Positions 17,075 to 27,886 of a stretch of DNA of 64,000 nt are shown piece after piece. Within the stretch, counting starts at the first letter, position 1. Every line of letters begins with the position of its first letter. The notes beneath the pieces are model-generated. The model saw only the letters and a list, made by a program, of their open reading frames with translations, was not told where the DNA came from and made no database searches. Made by a program: the position numbers and the translations under genes. Origin of the DNA: Gemmatimonadota bacterium (GTDB taxonomy: Bacteria; Gemmatimonadota; Gemmatimonadetes; Palauibacterales; Palauibacteraceae); assembly GCA_029262175.1 (NCBI GenBank), contig JAJCZV010000022.1:18874-82873 (forward strand), read 5' to 3'.

Positions 17075-19111
17075 ATGGCCGAAGACATAACGACTGAAAT
17101 CGACGTCCTTGAAACGGCGGAACTCGCCGAGGACACGGACGCCACCCCCGAGGAAGACACGCCGACGCCTGTCGTCCCCGAACCCTGGGAACCCCGACAC
17201 ATCGATCTCGATCTCGACGCGGATCCGCGCGACGACACGAGCTACGACGACTCCGAGTACCAGGAACTCCTAGCGCTCTATGAGGACACCCTCAGCGAGA
17301 TCGCCGAAGGCGAGATCGTTAGCGCGCGTGTCATCGGCAAGACCGATACCGACGTCATCCTCGACGTCGGTTTCAAATCCGAAGGCGCCGTCCCGCTCGA
17401 TGAGTTTCGTAACCCGGACGAAGTCCTCGAGGGCGATACCGTCGATGTCTTCCTCGAGAGCTTGGAGGATGACGACGGGGTTGTCGTGCTTTCAAAGAAG
17501 AAGGCCGACTTCCTCCGCGTGTGGGAGAAGATCAAGGACGCGTTCGACAACGACGTTCCGGTCAAGGGTGCCATCAAGCGCAAGATCAAGGGCGGCGTGA
17601 CCGTTGACCTCATGGGGGTCGACGCCTTCCTCCCCGGATCGCAGATCGCGCTTCGTCGCGTTCCCAACGTCGAGGATCTCATCGGCGACGAGTACGACTT
17701 CAAGATTCTCAAGCTCAACAAGCGTCGTCGGAACATCGTCGTGAGTCGTCGCGTGTTGCTCGAAGAAGAGCGCGCCGGCAAGCGCGACGACCTCAAGGAA
17801 GAGCTCAACGTCGGCGATGTACGCGCGGGCGTGGTCAAGAATATCACGGACTTCGGCGCCTTCATCGATCTAGGCGGGATGGACGGGCTCCTCCACATCA
17901 CGGACATGTCGTGGGGCCGCATCGGGCATCCTTCTGAGGTGTGCGATATCGGACAGACGCTCGAGATCAAGATTCTGGATATCGATTGGGACCGAGAGCG
18001 GATTTCCCTCGGACTCAAGCAGCTTCAGGACTACCCGTGGAAGAACGTGGCCGAGAAGTATCCTGTCGGCACGCGGATCCACGGTCGCGTCGTTTCGATC
18101 ACGAACTACGGTGCGTTCATCGAACTCGAGAAGGGCATCGAGGGACTCGTCCACATCTCGGAGATGTCCTGGACGCGCAACGTCCGGCACCCGTCGCAGC
18201 TCGTCACGATCAACGAATCGGTCGAATGCGTAGTCCTTCGTGTCGACGAAGAAGCGCAGAAGATTTCTCTCGGGATGAAGCAGGTCGAAGAGGACCCGTG
18301 GCTGGCCCTCCCGGCGCAGTATCCTCCGGGGTCCAAGATCAAGGGGCTCGTCCGCAACCTGACCTCCTTCGGAGCGTTCGTCGAAGTGGAGGCCGGCATC
18401 GACGGGCTCGTCCACATCTCCGACATGAGCTGGACCCGACGCGTGCAACACCCTGCGGAAGTACTGCGCAAGGGCGAAGACATCGACGTCGTGGTTCTTT
18501 CGATCGATCCCGACCAGAAGCGGATCTCGCTCGGACTCAAACAGGTCCAGGAGGATCCCTGGTACGACTTGGCCCAGCGGTATCAGTCCGGGCACGAAGT
18601 CGCAGGAACGATCACGCGATTGCTAGAGAAGGGTGTGGTCGTGGATCTGGGTGAGGATTTGGAAGGCTTCGTGCCGATATCGCAGCTCGGGGTTGAAGAG
18701 CACATCGACGAGCCTGCGGATCGGTTCGCCGAAGGTGAAGGGCTGGAGCTTCGGGTCCTCGAGACGGATCCGATCAACCGTCGCATCGTGCTTGCAGTGG
18801 CGGGGGCTCCCGACGTGCCCTATGACGCGGCCGAGATCGAGTACGAACACATGGCCGAGTCTTCTGCGAGTTCCGACTCCGACTCTGACTCCGGCGACGA
18901 GGATGATTCGGCGGCGGAAGAGAAAGTGGCGGAAGTGAAAGCGGCGAAAGAAAAGGAAGAGACCACGGAAGTCGTGACGCCGGTCTCTGATGCGCCGGCA
19001 GCCATCGGCGAGTCCGCCGCCAAGCCAGCGCCCGTAAAGGCGCCCGAAGCGGAAGCAGAAGCCGAGGCAGAAACCGAGGCAGTGGACGCTGCCGAGGGCT
19101 CCAAGGACTGA
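17075..19111 (+). CDS. rpsA: 30S ribosomal protein S1 with acidic extensions
   Basis: mRNA-binding ribosomal protein, 678 aa against about 557 in E. coli. Six S1 domains are visible at roughly 78-142, 160-226, 246-315, 331-402, 418-489 and 505-576. Domains 3-5 have the strongest GAF(I/V)(D/E) and GLxHI(S/T)xMSW motifs. An acidic N-terminal extension (about 1-70) and a Glu/Ala/Lys-rich C-terminal tail (about 594-678) account for the extra length. It follows cmk as in many bacteria, but with a 246-nt leader. Confidence 0.95.
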   Translation: MAEDITTEIDVLETAELAEDTDATPEEDTPTPVVPEPWEPRHIDLDLDADPRDDTSYDDSEYQELLALYEDTLSEIAEGEIVSARVIGKTDTDVILDVGFKSEGAVPLDEFRNPDEVLEGDTVDVFLESLEDDDGVVVLSKKKADFLRVWEKIKDAFDNDVPVKGAIKRKIKGGVTVDLMGVDAFLPGSQIALRRVPNVEDLIGDEYDFKILKLNKRRRNIVVSRRVLLEEERAGKRDDLKEELNVGDVRAGVVKNITDFGAFIDLGGMDGLLHITDMSWGRIGHPSEVCDIGQTLEIKILDIDWDRERISLGLKQLQDYPWKNVAEKYPVGTRIHGRVVSITNYGAFIELEKGIEGLVHISEMSWTRNVRHPSQLVTINESVECVVLRVDEEAQKISLGMKQVEEDPWLALPAQYPPGSKIKGLVRNLTSFGAFVEVEAGIDGLVHISDMSWTRRVQHPAEVLRKGEDIDVVVLSIDPDQKRISLGLKQVQEDPWYDLAQRYQSGHEVAGTITRLLEKGVVVDLGEDLEGFVPISQLGVEEHIDEPADRFAEGEGLELRVLETDPINRRIVLAVAGAPDVPYDAAEIEYEHMAESSASSDSDSDSGDEDDSAAEEKVAEVKAAKEKEETTEVVTPVSDAPAAIGESAAKPAPVKAPEAEAEAEAETEAVDAAEGSKD

Positions 19112-19140
19112 TCTCCGGCTGGGACCAAGGGTGAACCGTA

Positions 19141-19168
19141 AGGGCCCGGTGCCTAGCGCCCGGGCCCT
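19141..19168 (+). terminator. Probable hairpin terminator after rpsA
   Basis: A perfect 9-bp stem AGGGCCCGG / CCGGGCCCT has a 10-nt loop, ending in only three Ts (19168-19170). The stem is strong but the U-tract is weak, so termination may be partial. Confidence 0.5.
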
Positions 19169-19189
19169 TTGCGCGAGGGCGGGGGACGA

Positions 19190-21070
19190 GTGAATCGATC
19201 GCAGCCGGAACACCGCATTTCCGTCGGGTCGCGAGGGCGGGAGTCCGCGCGCCGCTTGGCGCTACTGGGTTGGATCGTCTCTTCTGGTTGTGCGCTGGCT
19301 GGAACCGCGCGGCCGGACGCCCCGCCGCCGGCGAGCGCCATCGATGTCGATCGTGCGGTCGCGGCCCTTCAACGCGCAGAGACGCACTTTGATGAGGGGG
19401 CCTACGAGACGGCCTCGGCTCAAGCGGACTCTTTGTACGACTCCTGGCAGGACCGTGCCTCGCTTGGCGCACTGGCAGATCGAGCCCTCTGGCTCGGGGG
19501 CCGGTCGTTGGAGGCCCAGGGGCTGCCAGGCCCCGCCGCAGATCGCTATGAGCAGTTGCTCGGCCGCTCGCGCACGGGGTCGCTCCACGACCAGGCGCTC
19601 GACCGGTTCGTGAGGGTTCTGGCCGATACGGGTCGCGAGCCCGAGGCCGTGAGCACGGTGCTGGAGAACCCGAACAACCTTGGCCTCGATGGGTTCGAAG
19701 CGTACCGACAGTGGGTCTCGGCGCTTTCCATCGAACGGCTACGCGGATTTGCCGCGACCTACGGTCCGGAAACGGCCGAAGCGAGCGTCGTGCACACGCA
19801 GCTCGCGCAGCTCCTCATGGCCGAGGGCAGCGTCGACGAGGGCAGACGGGTGGCTCAGGGGGTTCTGTCTGGCCGGGCGGCGGACGAGGAACGCGAGATC
19901 GCCGAGCTGCTTTCGACTGTGGATGCCAACCTCAATCAGACCTCCGCCAAGATCGGAGCCATCCTCCCGTTGACTGGGGAACTCGCGGGAATTGGCGAGT
20001 TGCTGCGCGAAGGGATGGAATTGGCGATCGACGGCTACCGTCGGGCCCGGCCCGACGGCTATGACATCGAGCTCGTGATCCTGGACGACCGCTCGAATCC
20101 GGAGACCACGGCCGAACTCGTCGCCGAGTTGGAAAGCGAGGGGGTGGTCGCGATTCTGGGTCCGTTGCGTTCGGAGTCGTTCGCCGCTGCCGCCCGTGCG
20201 CGCCGAAATCCCCGGCTCCCGATCATCAGCCCCACCGCGACCGAGATCCAGAGTCCGGCGTCTGCGACCTACTCGCTCTACGACCTGCGGACTCGGGAAC
20301 TCGATGTCGCGGTCGATCTGGCTCGCTGGACCGTCGGCGACCTCGGCCTCCGGCGAGTCGCGATCCTCGAACCGATCGGAGGGGGGACCGCCACGGCCGT
20401 GTCTCAGTTCGCGAGCGCGGTTGCCGGCGCGGGTGGAGAGATCGTCGCGAGGGCGACCTATGACCCGTCGCTGACGACCTATCGGGAACCGATCGAGGCG
20501 CTCGCCCGCGCACAGCCCGACGTCGTGTTCGCCCCGGCGCCGGTCGCGCAGGTCGTGTTGTCCCTCGCTCCACAACTTTTTTACTACGGCTTGCACGCCG
20601 CGGTGATCTTGGGAAGCGAAGCCTGGGCGGATCCGGTCGTCTTGCGACGACTCGAATCGTTCGCGGCGGACTACCGGGTCGTCGGCCTTTGGCTCGACCG
20701 AGTGACCCCGGGCACCCGCTGGCAGCGGTTTGTCGCAGACTATGAGCGCACCTATCGCAAATCCCTTAGGGATAACGTCTTACCGGGCCTTGCCTACGAC
20801 GCGGCCGCGCTCACGATCGCGGCCCTGGAGGGTGGACGGGTCCCGATCCCGGCGGCCATAGACGCCTTCCTTGCCTCGGGTCCGGTGGTCGAGGGCGTGA
20901 CCGGATCCCTGCGTCCAGATCCGGAGACCTCGACCGTTCGTCGCACCACCCACGTGCGCATGCTGCTGGGAGGGGCGCTCGCGGAGGTCGATCGGTCGGC
21001 GCTTCTGAATTGGCTCGCCGAGGCCCGGGAGGCGCCGCCGCCCTTCGAACGAGAACCCCTCGAACGGTGA
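19190..21070 (+). CDS. Periplasmic binding protein, LpoA-like / branched-chain-amino-acid receptor family
   Basis: 626 aa. The N-terminus has an arginine-rich start then a hydrophobic segment with SSGCALAG, a likely lipoprotein site. About residues 45-230 are helical repeats resembling TPRs. From about 245 a type 1 periplasmic binding fold starts with [22 protein letters not shown] and includes [10 protein letters not shown] and PIISPTATE. This TPR plus Peripla_BP_6 layout is that of the PBP1A activator LpoA, so a role in peptidoglycan synthesis is plausible but not shown. I used GTG 19190. Confidence 0.7.
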   Translation: MNRSQPEHRISVGSRGRESARRLALLGWIVSSGCALAGTARPDAPPPASAIDVDRAVAALQRAETHFDEGAYETASAQADSLYDSWQDRASLGALADRALWLGGRSLEAQGLPGPAADRYEQLLGRSRTGSLHDQALDRFVRVLADTGREPEAVSTVLENPNNLGLDGFEAYRQWVSALSIERLRGFAATYGPETAEASVVHTQLAQLLMAEGSVDEGRRVAQGVLSGRAADEEREIAELLSTVDANLNQTSAKIGAILPLTGELAGIGELLREGMELAIDGYRRARPDGYDIELVILDDRSNPETTAELVAELESEGVVAILGPLRSESFAAAARARRNPRLPIISPTATEIQSPASATYSLYDLRTRELDVAVDLARWTVGDLGLRRVAILEPIGGGTATAVSQFASAVAGAGGEIVARATYDPSLTTYREPIEALARAQPDVVFAPAPVAQVVLSLAPQLFYYGLHAAVILGSEAWADPVVLRRLESFAADYRVVGLWLDRVTPGTRWQRFVADYERTYRKSLRDNVLPGLAYDAAALTIAALEGGRVPIPAAIDAFLASGPVVEGVTGSLRPDPETSTVRRTTHVRMLLGGALAEVDRSALLNWLAEAREAPPPFEREPLER

Positions 21071-22617
21071 GCATGCGAGAGAAGCTCGCCGAGCTCGAGG
21101 CACGTTCCCTGGCCGCCGAGGCGGGAGGGGGCCCGGAACGGCTCGCCCGTCAACACGAGCGCGGGAAGCTCAGTGCGCGCGAACGGGTCGACATTCTTCT
21201 CGACAAGGGATCCTTCGTCGAGATGGACCGATTCGTAGAGCACCGCTGTCGCGATTTTGGCCTTGATGAACAACGGGTGCCGGGCGACGGGGTGATCACC
21301 GGATACGGGCGGATCGACGGTCGTCTGGCCTACGTGTTCAGCCAAGACTTCACCGTCTTTGGTGGTTCCCTGTCCGAGGCGCACGCAGAAAAGATCGTCA
21401 AGCTGCTCGATCTCGCGACCCGAAACGGCGCGCCGGTCATCGGTCTGAACGACTCGGGCGGGGCGCGGATCCAAGAGGGTGTCGCCTCGCTGGGGGGATA
21501 CGCGGACATTTTCCTGAGGAACACGCGCGCCTCGGGGGTGATCCCGCAGATCAGCGCGATCCTCGGTCCATGTGCGGGCGGGGCGGTGTATTCCCCGGCC
21601 ATCACCGACTTCGTGTTTATGGTGGAGGGCGTCAGCCACATGTTCGTGACGGGTCCCAACGTCGTGAAGACGGTGACCCATGAGGACGTGACGTTCGAGG
21701 AACTGGGTGGAGCCGCCGTGCACGCGAGTCGCTCCGGGGTGGCGCATTTCCGATCGGCGACCGAGCTCGAGGCGTTGGAGCGGATTCGCGGATTGTTGAG
21801 CTATTTGCCGGCCAACAATCAGGAATTGCCACCGTATTGTCCCACCGATGATCCATCCGATCGGGCCGACGACGAGCTGCTCGACATCATCCCCGATGAA
21901 GCGAAGCAGCCGTACGACATGCACGAGGTGATCAAGCGCGTGGTGGATGACGGTGCGTTCTTGGAAGTGCATCGAGACTTCGCGCCGAACATTCTCGTCG
22001 GTTTTAGTCGGCTGGGCGGACATGCCGTCGGCATCGTCGCGAACCAACCGGCCGTGTTGGCAGGAGTTCTCGATATCGACGCCAGTGTGAAGGCTGGACG
22101 CTTCGTTCGGTTCTGCGACGCGTTCAACGTGCCGCTCGTCACCTTCGAAGATGTGCCGGGTTTTCTCCCGGGTCTGACTCAGGAGCACGGTGGCATCATT
22201 CGTCACGGGGCAAAGCTCCTGTTCGCGTACTGCGAGGCGACGGTCCCGAAGTTGACCGTGATCACGCGGAAAGCCTATGGAGGCGCCTACGATGTGATGT
22301 CTTCGAAGCACATCGGGGGAGACCTGAATCTCGCCTGGCCCACGGGCGAGATCGCCGTCATGGGAGCGAAGGGTGCGGTCGAAGTGCTGTATCGCCGCGA
22401 AATCGCCGACGCAGAGGATCCAGCCGCCATGACCGCGGAGCTCGAGGCGGATTTTCGTGAAAAGTTCGCGAACCCGTACCTCGCGGCGGCCCGAGGTTTT
22501 CTCGACGACGTCATCGACCCACGTGACACTCGTCGGCGCTTGATCTCCGGTCTCGAGTCCCTTGCGAACAAGCGCGATCGGATGCCACCGAAGAAGCACG
22601 GTAACATTCCCCTTTGA
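21067..22617 (+). CDS. pccB: Acyl-CoA (propionyl-CoA) carboxylase carboxyltransferase subunit
   Basis: Biotin-dependent carboxyltransferase beta subunit, 516 aa. It shows [71 protein letters not shown] and a C-terminal [16 protein letters not shown]. This is the pattern of propionyl-CoA/methylmalonyl-CoA carboxylases. GTG 21067 overlaps the preceding stop as GTGA; ATG 21073 is the alternative. The downstream mutase supports a propionyl-CoA role. Confidence 0.93.
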   Translation: MSMREKLAELEARSLAAEAGGGPERLARQHERGKLSARERVDILLDKGSFVEMDRFVEHRCRDFGLDEQRVPGDGVITGYGRIDGRLAYVFSQDFTVFGGSLSEAHAEKIVKLLDLATRNGAPVIGLNDSGGARIQEGVASLGGYADIFLRNTRASGVIPQISAILGPCAGGAVYSPAITDFVFMVEGVSHMFVTGPNVVKTVTHEDVTFEELGGAAVHASRSGVAHFRSATELEALERIRGLLSYLPANNQELPPYCPTDDPSDRADDELLDIIPDEAKQPYDMHEVIKRVVDDGAFLEVHRDFAPNILVGFSRLGGHAVGIVANQPAVLAGVLDIDASVKAGRFVRFCDAFNVPLVTFEDVPGFLPGLTQEHGGIIRHGAKLLFAYCEATVPKLTVITRKAYGGAYDVMSSKHIGGDLNLAWPTGEIAVMGAKGAVEVLYRREIADAEDPAAMTAELEADFREKFANPYLAAARGFLDDVIDPRDTRRRLISGLESLANKRDRMPPKKHGNIPL

Positions 22618-24110
22618 GCGAGCCCTTTCGGAAGGTCCTCATCGCCAACCGCGGCGAGATCGCCGTCCGCGTGATCCGTGCGTGCCGGGAAGAGGGACTG
22701 ACGTCGGTCGCCGTCTACTCCGAAGCCGATCGACGCTCTCCCCACGTTCTGCACGCTGACGAAGCGATCGAGATCGGGCCGGCAGCCGCGGCGGAAAGCT
22801 ACCTCGACCCAGACCGGCTGTTGGAGGCGGCGGCCCGTTCCGGTGCAGGGGCGATCCACCCGGGATACGGATTTCTAGCGGAGAGCGCCGCGTTTGCTCG
22901 GTCGGTCGAACAGGCCGGACTCGTGTTTATCGGACCCTCGCCCGAGGCCATCGACGCCATGGGAGACAAGACCCGAGCGCGAGCGCGCATGCAGGCGGCC
23001 GGGGTTCCGGTCGTCCCGGGAAGCGAACCGGTCGCGACGGCCGAGGACGCAACAGCGGCGGCTCACGAGATCGGATTCCCAGTCATGATCAAGGCGGCGG
23101 CCGGCGGCGGTGGAAAGGGCATGCACCGTGTCGACAATGCCGCCGACGTGCCGAGCAGCTTCGAGCGAGCCAGCCGCGAAGCCGCCGGAGCGTTTGGCGA
23201 TGGTCGCGTGTACCTAGAGCGTTATCTGGAGAACCCCCGACACATCGAAATCCAGATTGTGGCCGATGCGGAGCGCACGATCCACCTCGGCGAGCGCGAG
23301 TGTTCCATCCAGCGCCGACACCAAAAGCTCATCGAAGAAGCGCCTTCGCCGGTGGTCGATCCGACGCTGCGAAGTCGGATGGGTGAGGTGGCGATCCTGG
23401 CGGCCAAGGCCGTCGACTACCGAGGCGTCGGCACCGTCGAATTTCTCGTCGAGGCAGGTGAGTTCTACTTCCTGGAGATGAACACTCGAATCCAAGTCGA
23501 ACACCCCGTGACCGAGGCGATCACGGGGGTGGATCTCGTTCGAGAACAGCTACGGATCGCACGCGGGATTGCAGCGCTGGACGGCGCGGAGGCACCGTCC
23601 CCCCGCGGTCACTCGATCGAGTGCCGGATCAGCGCGGAGGACCCCACGCGTGGATTCCTTCCTTCCACCGGCCGCGTAGAGGGGCTCGAGATTCCCACCG
23701 GCCCCGGGATTCGATGGGACGGTGGGATTCGGACCGGCTTCGAGGTGGGGCTCCACTATGATCCGCTTCTGGGCAAGCTGATCGTACACGCGGCGGATCG
23801 CGACCGAGCGATCGATCGCATGCGCACCGCATTGGAAGAGCTACGCATCGACGGCGTGGAGACGACCCAGGCGTATCACTTAGCCGTGATGTCAGAACCC
23901 GATTTCCGCGCGAGCGAACTCTCGATTCGCTATGTGGAGGAACACCCGGATCTGCTAAGAAACCCCGACCCGGATCTGCTCGAGACCTCGTTCGCCATCG
24001 CCGTCTTGCTCGAGGCCGGCGCTCAACGCTCTCCGTCCGTGCGCGAATCCGCCAGTCCGGACCAGCGAGCGCGGTCGGTCTCGGCCTGGGTGCGCGAGGG
24101 GCAAAAATGA
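22614..24110 (+). CDS. accC: Acyl-CoA carboxylase biotin carboxylase subunit
   Basis: ATP-grasp biotin carboxylase, 498 aa. It has [43 protein letters not shown], the HIEIQI segment, [12 protein letters not shown], and [14 protein letters not shown]. No biotin domain is attached; that is the separate gene at 25402. TTG 22614 overlaps the pccB stop as TTGA. Together these form the carboxylase half of the propionate pathway. Confidence 0.94.
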   Translation: MSEPFRKVLIANRGEIAVRVIRACREEGLTSVAVYSEADRRSPHVLHADEAIEIGPAAAAESYLDPDRLLEAAARSGAGAIHPGYGFLAESAAFARSVEQAGLVFIGPSPEAIDAMGDKTRARARMQAAGVPVVPGSEPVATAEDATAAAHEIGFPVMIKAAAGGGGKGMHRVDNAADVPSSFERASREAAGAFGDGRVYLERYLENPRHIEIQIVADAERTIHLGERECSIQRRHQKLIEEAPSPVVDPTLRSRMGEVAILAAKAVDYRGVGTVEFLVEAGEFYFLEMNTRIQVEHPVTEAITGVDLVREQLRIARGIAALDGAEAPSPRGHSIECRISAEDPTRGFLPSTGRVEGLEIPTGPGIRWDGGIRTGFEVGLHYDPLLGKLIVHAADRDRAIDRMRTALEELRIDGVETTQAYHLAVMSEPDFRASELSIRYVEEHPDLLRNPDPDLLETSFAIAVLLEAGAQRSPSVRESASPDQRARSVSAWVREGQK

Positions 24111-25405
24111 TGAGTGGGGCAAAAGTGATGAGTGATGAGGTGGTCCAGCTCACGGTCGAGAAGATCGCTGCGGGCGGCGACGGCATCGCGCGTCTCGACG
24201 GTCGGGTGATCTTCGTGCCGCGCACCGCGCCCGGAGATCATGTGACCGTCCGACTCACCGAGAACCGGGCCCGCTGGGCACGCGGTCAGATCGTCGAGAT
24301 TCAAACGGCCGGCGCGGGTCGAGTGGAACCGCCGTGCCCACACTTCGCGGATTGTGGCGGGTGCGGCGTCCAACACTTGGACGGTCCGACGCAGCTTGCT
24401 GCGATGACGCATGGGATCGAGGACGCGCTCGCGCGGATCGGCGGTTCGCCGGTCCCTGTGCGTCCGCTGGAAGCGGCAGCTTCGCGGTTCGGGTACCGCA
24501 ATCGGGTTACCTATACGCTGAGGCGGGATCGGGGGAACGTGGTCGCCGGCTATCACCGTCTTCGCGGCCCCCTGCTGCTCGACATCGATACGTGTCCCTT
24601 GGCTGAAGCTGCCGTTTCCGAGGCGTGGGTCGCCCTTCGTTCGTGCTGGGGAAAGGGCGCCTCCGCGCTTCCGGCCGGCAGGGAGATTCGGATCACCATC
24701 CGCGCGGCCCACAGCGGGGACGTCGCGTTTTGGGTGGAGGGCGGGACGGCTGCGGGCAACCCCCAGCGTGTCATGAACGGCGTTCCTTCGCTCCGAAGTT
24801 ATTGGTGGAAACCGAGCCGAGAACCGCGTCAGCATCTCGGGGGGCAGGCGACCTTGGACGAGCGCTGGGACGATCTCGACGTACCGCTGTTACCGACCGC
24901 ATTCCTGCAGGTCAATCGCGAGGTGTCGGCAACGCTCGAGCGGCATCTCGACGATCAAGTTGGCCCGACGGAAGGGCTCGACATCCTCGACCTCTACGCG
25001 GGCGCCGGGCTGCGCGCACTGCGCTGGGCGCGGGCAGGAGCCAGGGTCACGACAATGGAATCTGGGAAAGACGCCGTTGAAACAGGGCGTGCTGTCGCGG
25101 CGGCCGACGGCGTCTCGGTAGATGCGCGTTTGATGCGCGTGGAAGACGGTCTCGCCGAGATGGGACACAAGGACTTGATTGTCCTCAACCCCCCACGTGG
25201 CGGGTTGAGCACGGAGGTCGCGGAACTGCTGGTCCACTCGAGTGCGGATCGACTCGCGTACATCAGCTGCGATGCAGCGACGCTGGCACGGGACGTCCGT
25301 CGAATCCGTGACGCGTGGTCGCCGGTGTTTGCGCAGCCGTTCGATGCCTTCCCGCAGACGGGTCATGTTGAAACCGTACTGTGGCTCGAGCCGGCCTCGC
25401 CATGA
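24107..25405 (+). CDS. RNA (uracil-5)-methyltransferase family protein, RlmD/TrmA-like
   Basis: SAM-dependent m5U RNA methyltransferase family, 432 aa. It has an N-terminal TRAM domain (about 8-65), then iron-sulfur cysteines CPHFADCGGCGVQHL plus a later CPLAE cysteine. The Rossmann domain has DILDLYAGAGL, VLNPPRGG, the catalytic cysteine in YISCDAATLARD, and a C-terminal PQTGHVETVLWLE. It lies inside the carboxylase/mutase operon with ATGA overlaps on both sides, an unexpected place for an RNA enzyme. Confidence 0.87.
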   Translation: MMSGAKVMSDEVVQLTVEKIAAGGDGIARLDGRVIFVPRTAPGDHVTVRLTENRARWARGQIVEIQTAGAGRVEPPCPHFADCGGCGVQHLDGPTQLAAMTHGIEDALARIGGSPVPVRPLEAAASRFGYRNRVTYTLRRDRGNVVAGYHRLRGPLLLDIDTCPLAEAAVSEAWVALRSCWGKGASALPAGREIRITIRAAHSGDVAFWVEGGTAAGNPQRVMNGVPSLRSYWWKPSREPRQHLGGQATLDERWDDLDVPLLPTAFLQVNREVSATLERHLDDQVGPTEGLDILDLYAGAGLRALRWARAGARVTTMESGKDAVETGRAVAAADGVSVDARLMRVEDGLAEMGHKDLIVLNPPRGGLSTEVAELLVHSSADRLAYISCDAATLARDVRRIRDAWSPVFAQPFDAFPQTGHVETVLWLEPASP

Positions 25406-25905
25406 GGTACCGCACCGAGTCGGGGGGCGAGGAGCGTTGGATTGAACGGATTCCGCAGGGACTCCGATTCGAAGACCGCGAGGTCGAGGCCGACCTCCAC
25501 TGGGTCAGCGCAGAAGAAGTGACCGTCGAACTGGACGGGAAGAAGGTTCGCGCCTTTGCGAGACGGTCGGATACCGGTTGGCGGATTCAGATTCGCGGAC
25601 AGACGTTTGACGTCGGTGTAGAAGACGAACGAGCCGTTGCCATCCGCGAACTGGCCGGGGAAGCCGGTAGCTCGTCCGGCTCGCGGGAGCTGCGGGCTCC
25701 GATGCCAGGTCTCGTAATCGCGGTGCTTGTAGAGCCGGGGCAACGCGTAGAGCCCGGCGACGGGCTCGTCATCGTCGAAGCGATGAAGATGGAGAATGAA
25801 CTCAAGGCCGAAGGCGCGGGGACCGTGTCCGCGGTGTCGACGAAGCCAGGCGATACCGTCGACCGGGATGAGGTGTTGATCAGTTTCTTGGTAGAGGACG
25901 CATGA
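25402..25905 (+). CDS. Biotin carboxyl carrier protein (acetyl/propionyl-CoA carboxylase BCCP subunit)
   Basis: 167 aa. The C-terminal biotinyl domain has the attachment motif EAMKMEN (Lys at about 129), preceded by [17 protein letters not shown]. The N-terminal about 85 residues resemble the BT-like linker of split acyl-CoA carboxylases. ATG 25402 overlaps the methyltransferase stop as ATGA. Completes the carboxylase with accC and pccB. Confidence 0.92.
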   Translation: MRYRTESGGEERWIERIPQGLRFEDREVEADLHWVSAEEVTVELDGKKVRAFARRSDTGWRIQIRGQTFDVGVEDERAVAIRELAGEAGSSSGSRELRAPMPGLVIAVLVEPGQRVEPGDGLVIVEAMKMENELKAEGAGTVSAVSTKPGDTVDRDEVLISFLVEDA

Positions 25906-27518
25906 GCGATCGCGATCGGTGGCGGCGGGAAACGCTCGAGCCGTTCCTGACCCACCGCACCGAACGTCGGGACTCGTTCTCGACCACCAGCGGAATCGAG
26001 GTCGAGGGGCTGTACGGTCCAGCGGACCCCCCCTCCGAGGTCGGACATCCAGGCGAGTTCCCGTACACGCGCGGCGTCTACCCCAATATGTATCGAGGAC
26101 GCATGTGGACCATGCGTCAGTACGCCGGGTTCGCGACCGCCGACGAAACGAACAAGCGGTTTCGGTATCTCCTCGACTCCGGGCAAACCGGGCTGTCGGT
26201 CGCCTTCGACCTTCCGACCCAGATGGGTCTCGATTCTGATGATGAGCGGGCGCTCGGCGAGGTCGGTCGAGTCGGGGTCGCGATCGACTCGATCGAGGAC
26301 ATGCATCGACTGTTCGATGGGATTCCGCTCGACAGCGTTTCCACCTCGATGACGATCAACTCGACCGCGCCGATTCTTCTCGCGATGTACGTGGGGGTCG
26401 CCGAAGAGCGTGGGCTCGACCGCGCTTCACTCCGCGGTACGGTCCAAAACGATGTGCTAAAAGAGTTCGTCGCGCGCGGAACCTACATCTATCCGGTCGA
26501 ACCCAGCCTACGCTTCGTGACCGATGTGTTCGACTTCTGTGCGGAAGAACTGCCGCGTTGGAATTCGATCTCTATCAGCGGCTATCACATGCGAGAAGCC
26601 GGCGCGACCGCTGCTCAGGAACTGGCGTTTACCATCGCCAACGGTCTCGAGTACGTGCGACGGGCTCTTGATCGCGGCCTGACGCTGGACCGATTCGCTC
26701 CCCGCCTCAGTTTTTTCTTTTCCGCCGATCGCATGTTCTTCGAGGAGATCGCGAAGTTCCGAGCGGCTCGGCGGATGTGGGCGCGGCTAATGAAAGAGGA
26801 GTTCGGCGCCAGCGGCGACAGTTGTCGTCTTCGTTTTCACACCCAAACGGCCGGCTCTTCGCTGACCGCGCAGCAACCGCTGAACAACGTGGTCCGGGTA
26901 GCCGTGCAGGCGCTGTCGGCCGTCCTTGGAGGCAGCCAATCGCTTCATGCGAATGGCTACGACGAAGCGCTCTCGCTGCCGAGCGCAGAGGCTGCGCGAC
27001 TCGCGCTCCGTACGCAACAGATCCTCGGCGCCGAGATCGGCGTGACCGATACCGTGGATCCGTTGGGCGGTTCATATTTTGTGGAAGCGCTTACCGACGG
27101 CCTGGAAGAAAGAGCGATGGAGTATCTGGAACGGATCGCCGACTTGGGCGGGCCCGCCGGCGCGATCGAGTACATGCGCGACGAGATTCATGAGACCGCC
27201 TACGACCACCAAAAGGCCGTCGAATCCGGGGCCCTCGAGGTGGTCGGCGTGAACGTACACGTCGAAGATGAGACCGCGGCCGTCCCCGAGGTTCCGGATT
27301 TTGCGGGGCTTGCCGCGAGACAACGCGAACGCCTGACGGCGGTTCGGGCTTCGCGGGACGCTGACGCTGCGACCGATGCGCTGGCGGAAATCCGGCAGAT
27401 GGCCGAAGGAGATGCTAATCTCTTGCCCGCGCTCGTCCGCGCAGTCAAGAACCGCGTGACCATTGGCGAGATCAGCCACGTCCTCAGAGCAGTCTGGGGC
27501 GAGTACCGACCGAAGTAG
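25902..27518 (+). CDS. mcmA1: Methylmalonyl-CoA mutase large (substrate-binding) subunit
   Basis: TIM-barrel part of the adenosylcobalamin-dependent mutase, 538 aa. It shows [18 protein letters not shown] (substrate Tyr), [58 protein letters not shown] and [11 protein letters not shown]. The C-terminal B12-binding domain is missing, so a separate small subunit must exist outside this window. ATGA overlap with the BCCP gene. Methylmalonyl specificity is inferred from the RQYAGF Tyr and the carboxylase neighbours. Confidence 0.9.
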   Translation: MSDRDRWRRETLEPFLTHRTERRDSFSTTSGIEVEGLYGPADPPSEVGHPGEFPYTRGVYPNMYRGRMWTMRQYAGFATADETNKRFRYLLDSGQTGLSVAFDLPTQMGLDSDDERALGEVGRVGVAIDSIEDMHRLFDGIPLDSVSTSMTINSTAPILLAMYVGVAEERGLDRASLRGTVQNDVLKEFVARGTYIYPVEPSLRFVTDVFDFCAEELPRWNSISISGYHMREAGATAAQELAFTIANGLEYVRRALDRGLTLDRFAPRLSFFFSADRMFFEEIAKFRAARRMWARLMKEEFGASGDSCRLRFHTQTAGSSLTAQQPLNNVVRVAVQALSAVLGGSQSLHANGYDEALSLPSAEAARLALRTQQILGAEIGVTDTVDPLGGSYFVEALTDGLEERAMEYLERIADLGGPAGAIEYMRDEIHETAYDHQKAVESGALEVVGVNVHVEDETAAVPEVPDFAGLAARQRERLTAVRASRDADAATDALAEIRQMAEGDANLLPALVRAVKNRVTIGEISHVLRAVWGEYRPK

Positions 27519-27532
27519 TCGAGAAGGATTCA

Positions 27533-27886
27533 ATGCCTACGTATGAGTATCGATGTCGAGCTTGCGACCACGAGTTCGAGAGATTCCAGAAGATGTCGGA
27601 TTCGCCGGTGCGGACCTGCCCATCCTGCAAGAAACGCCGAGTGCAGAGGCTGATCTCGACCGGTGGAGGTATCGTCTTCAAGGGGACGGGTTTCTACGCC
27701 ACGGACTACCGAAACGAGAGTCCCGCAGACGCCAAGGCCCGATCGCGGTCCGAGAAGAAAAACTCGGGCGACTCGAGCGAATCTGATTCCAAGAAGAAGA
27801 GCGAGTCGACGAAGAGCGAATCGAACAAGAACGAGTCGAAGAAGAACGAGTCGAAACAAAGCACTAAGAAAGACTCCGACTCTTGA
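27533..27886 (+). CDS. FmdB-family zinc-ribbon protein with low-complexity tail
   Basis: 117 aa. The N-terminal single zinc ribbon MPTYEYRCRACDHEFE ... CPSCKK with GGGIVFKGTGFYATDY is the FmdB/CxxC_CxxC_SSSS family. Residues about 62-117 are almost only Lys, Ser, Glu, Asn and Asp in short repeats of the KNESKK type, likely disordered. Role unknown; it is often found near translation genes. argS overlaps its stop as TTGA. Confidence 0.85.
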   Translation: MPTYEYRCRACDHEFERFQKMSDSPVRTCPSCKKRRVQRLISTGGGIVFKGTGFYATDYRNESPADAKARSRSEKKNSGDSSESDSKKKSESTKSESNKNESKKNESKQSTKKDSDS

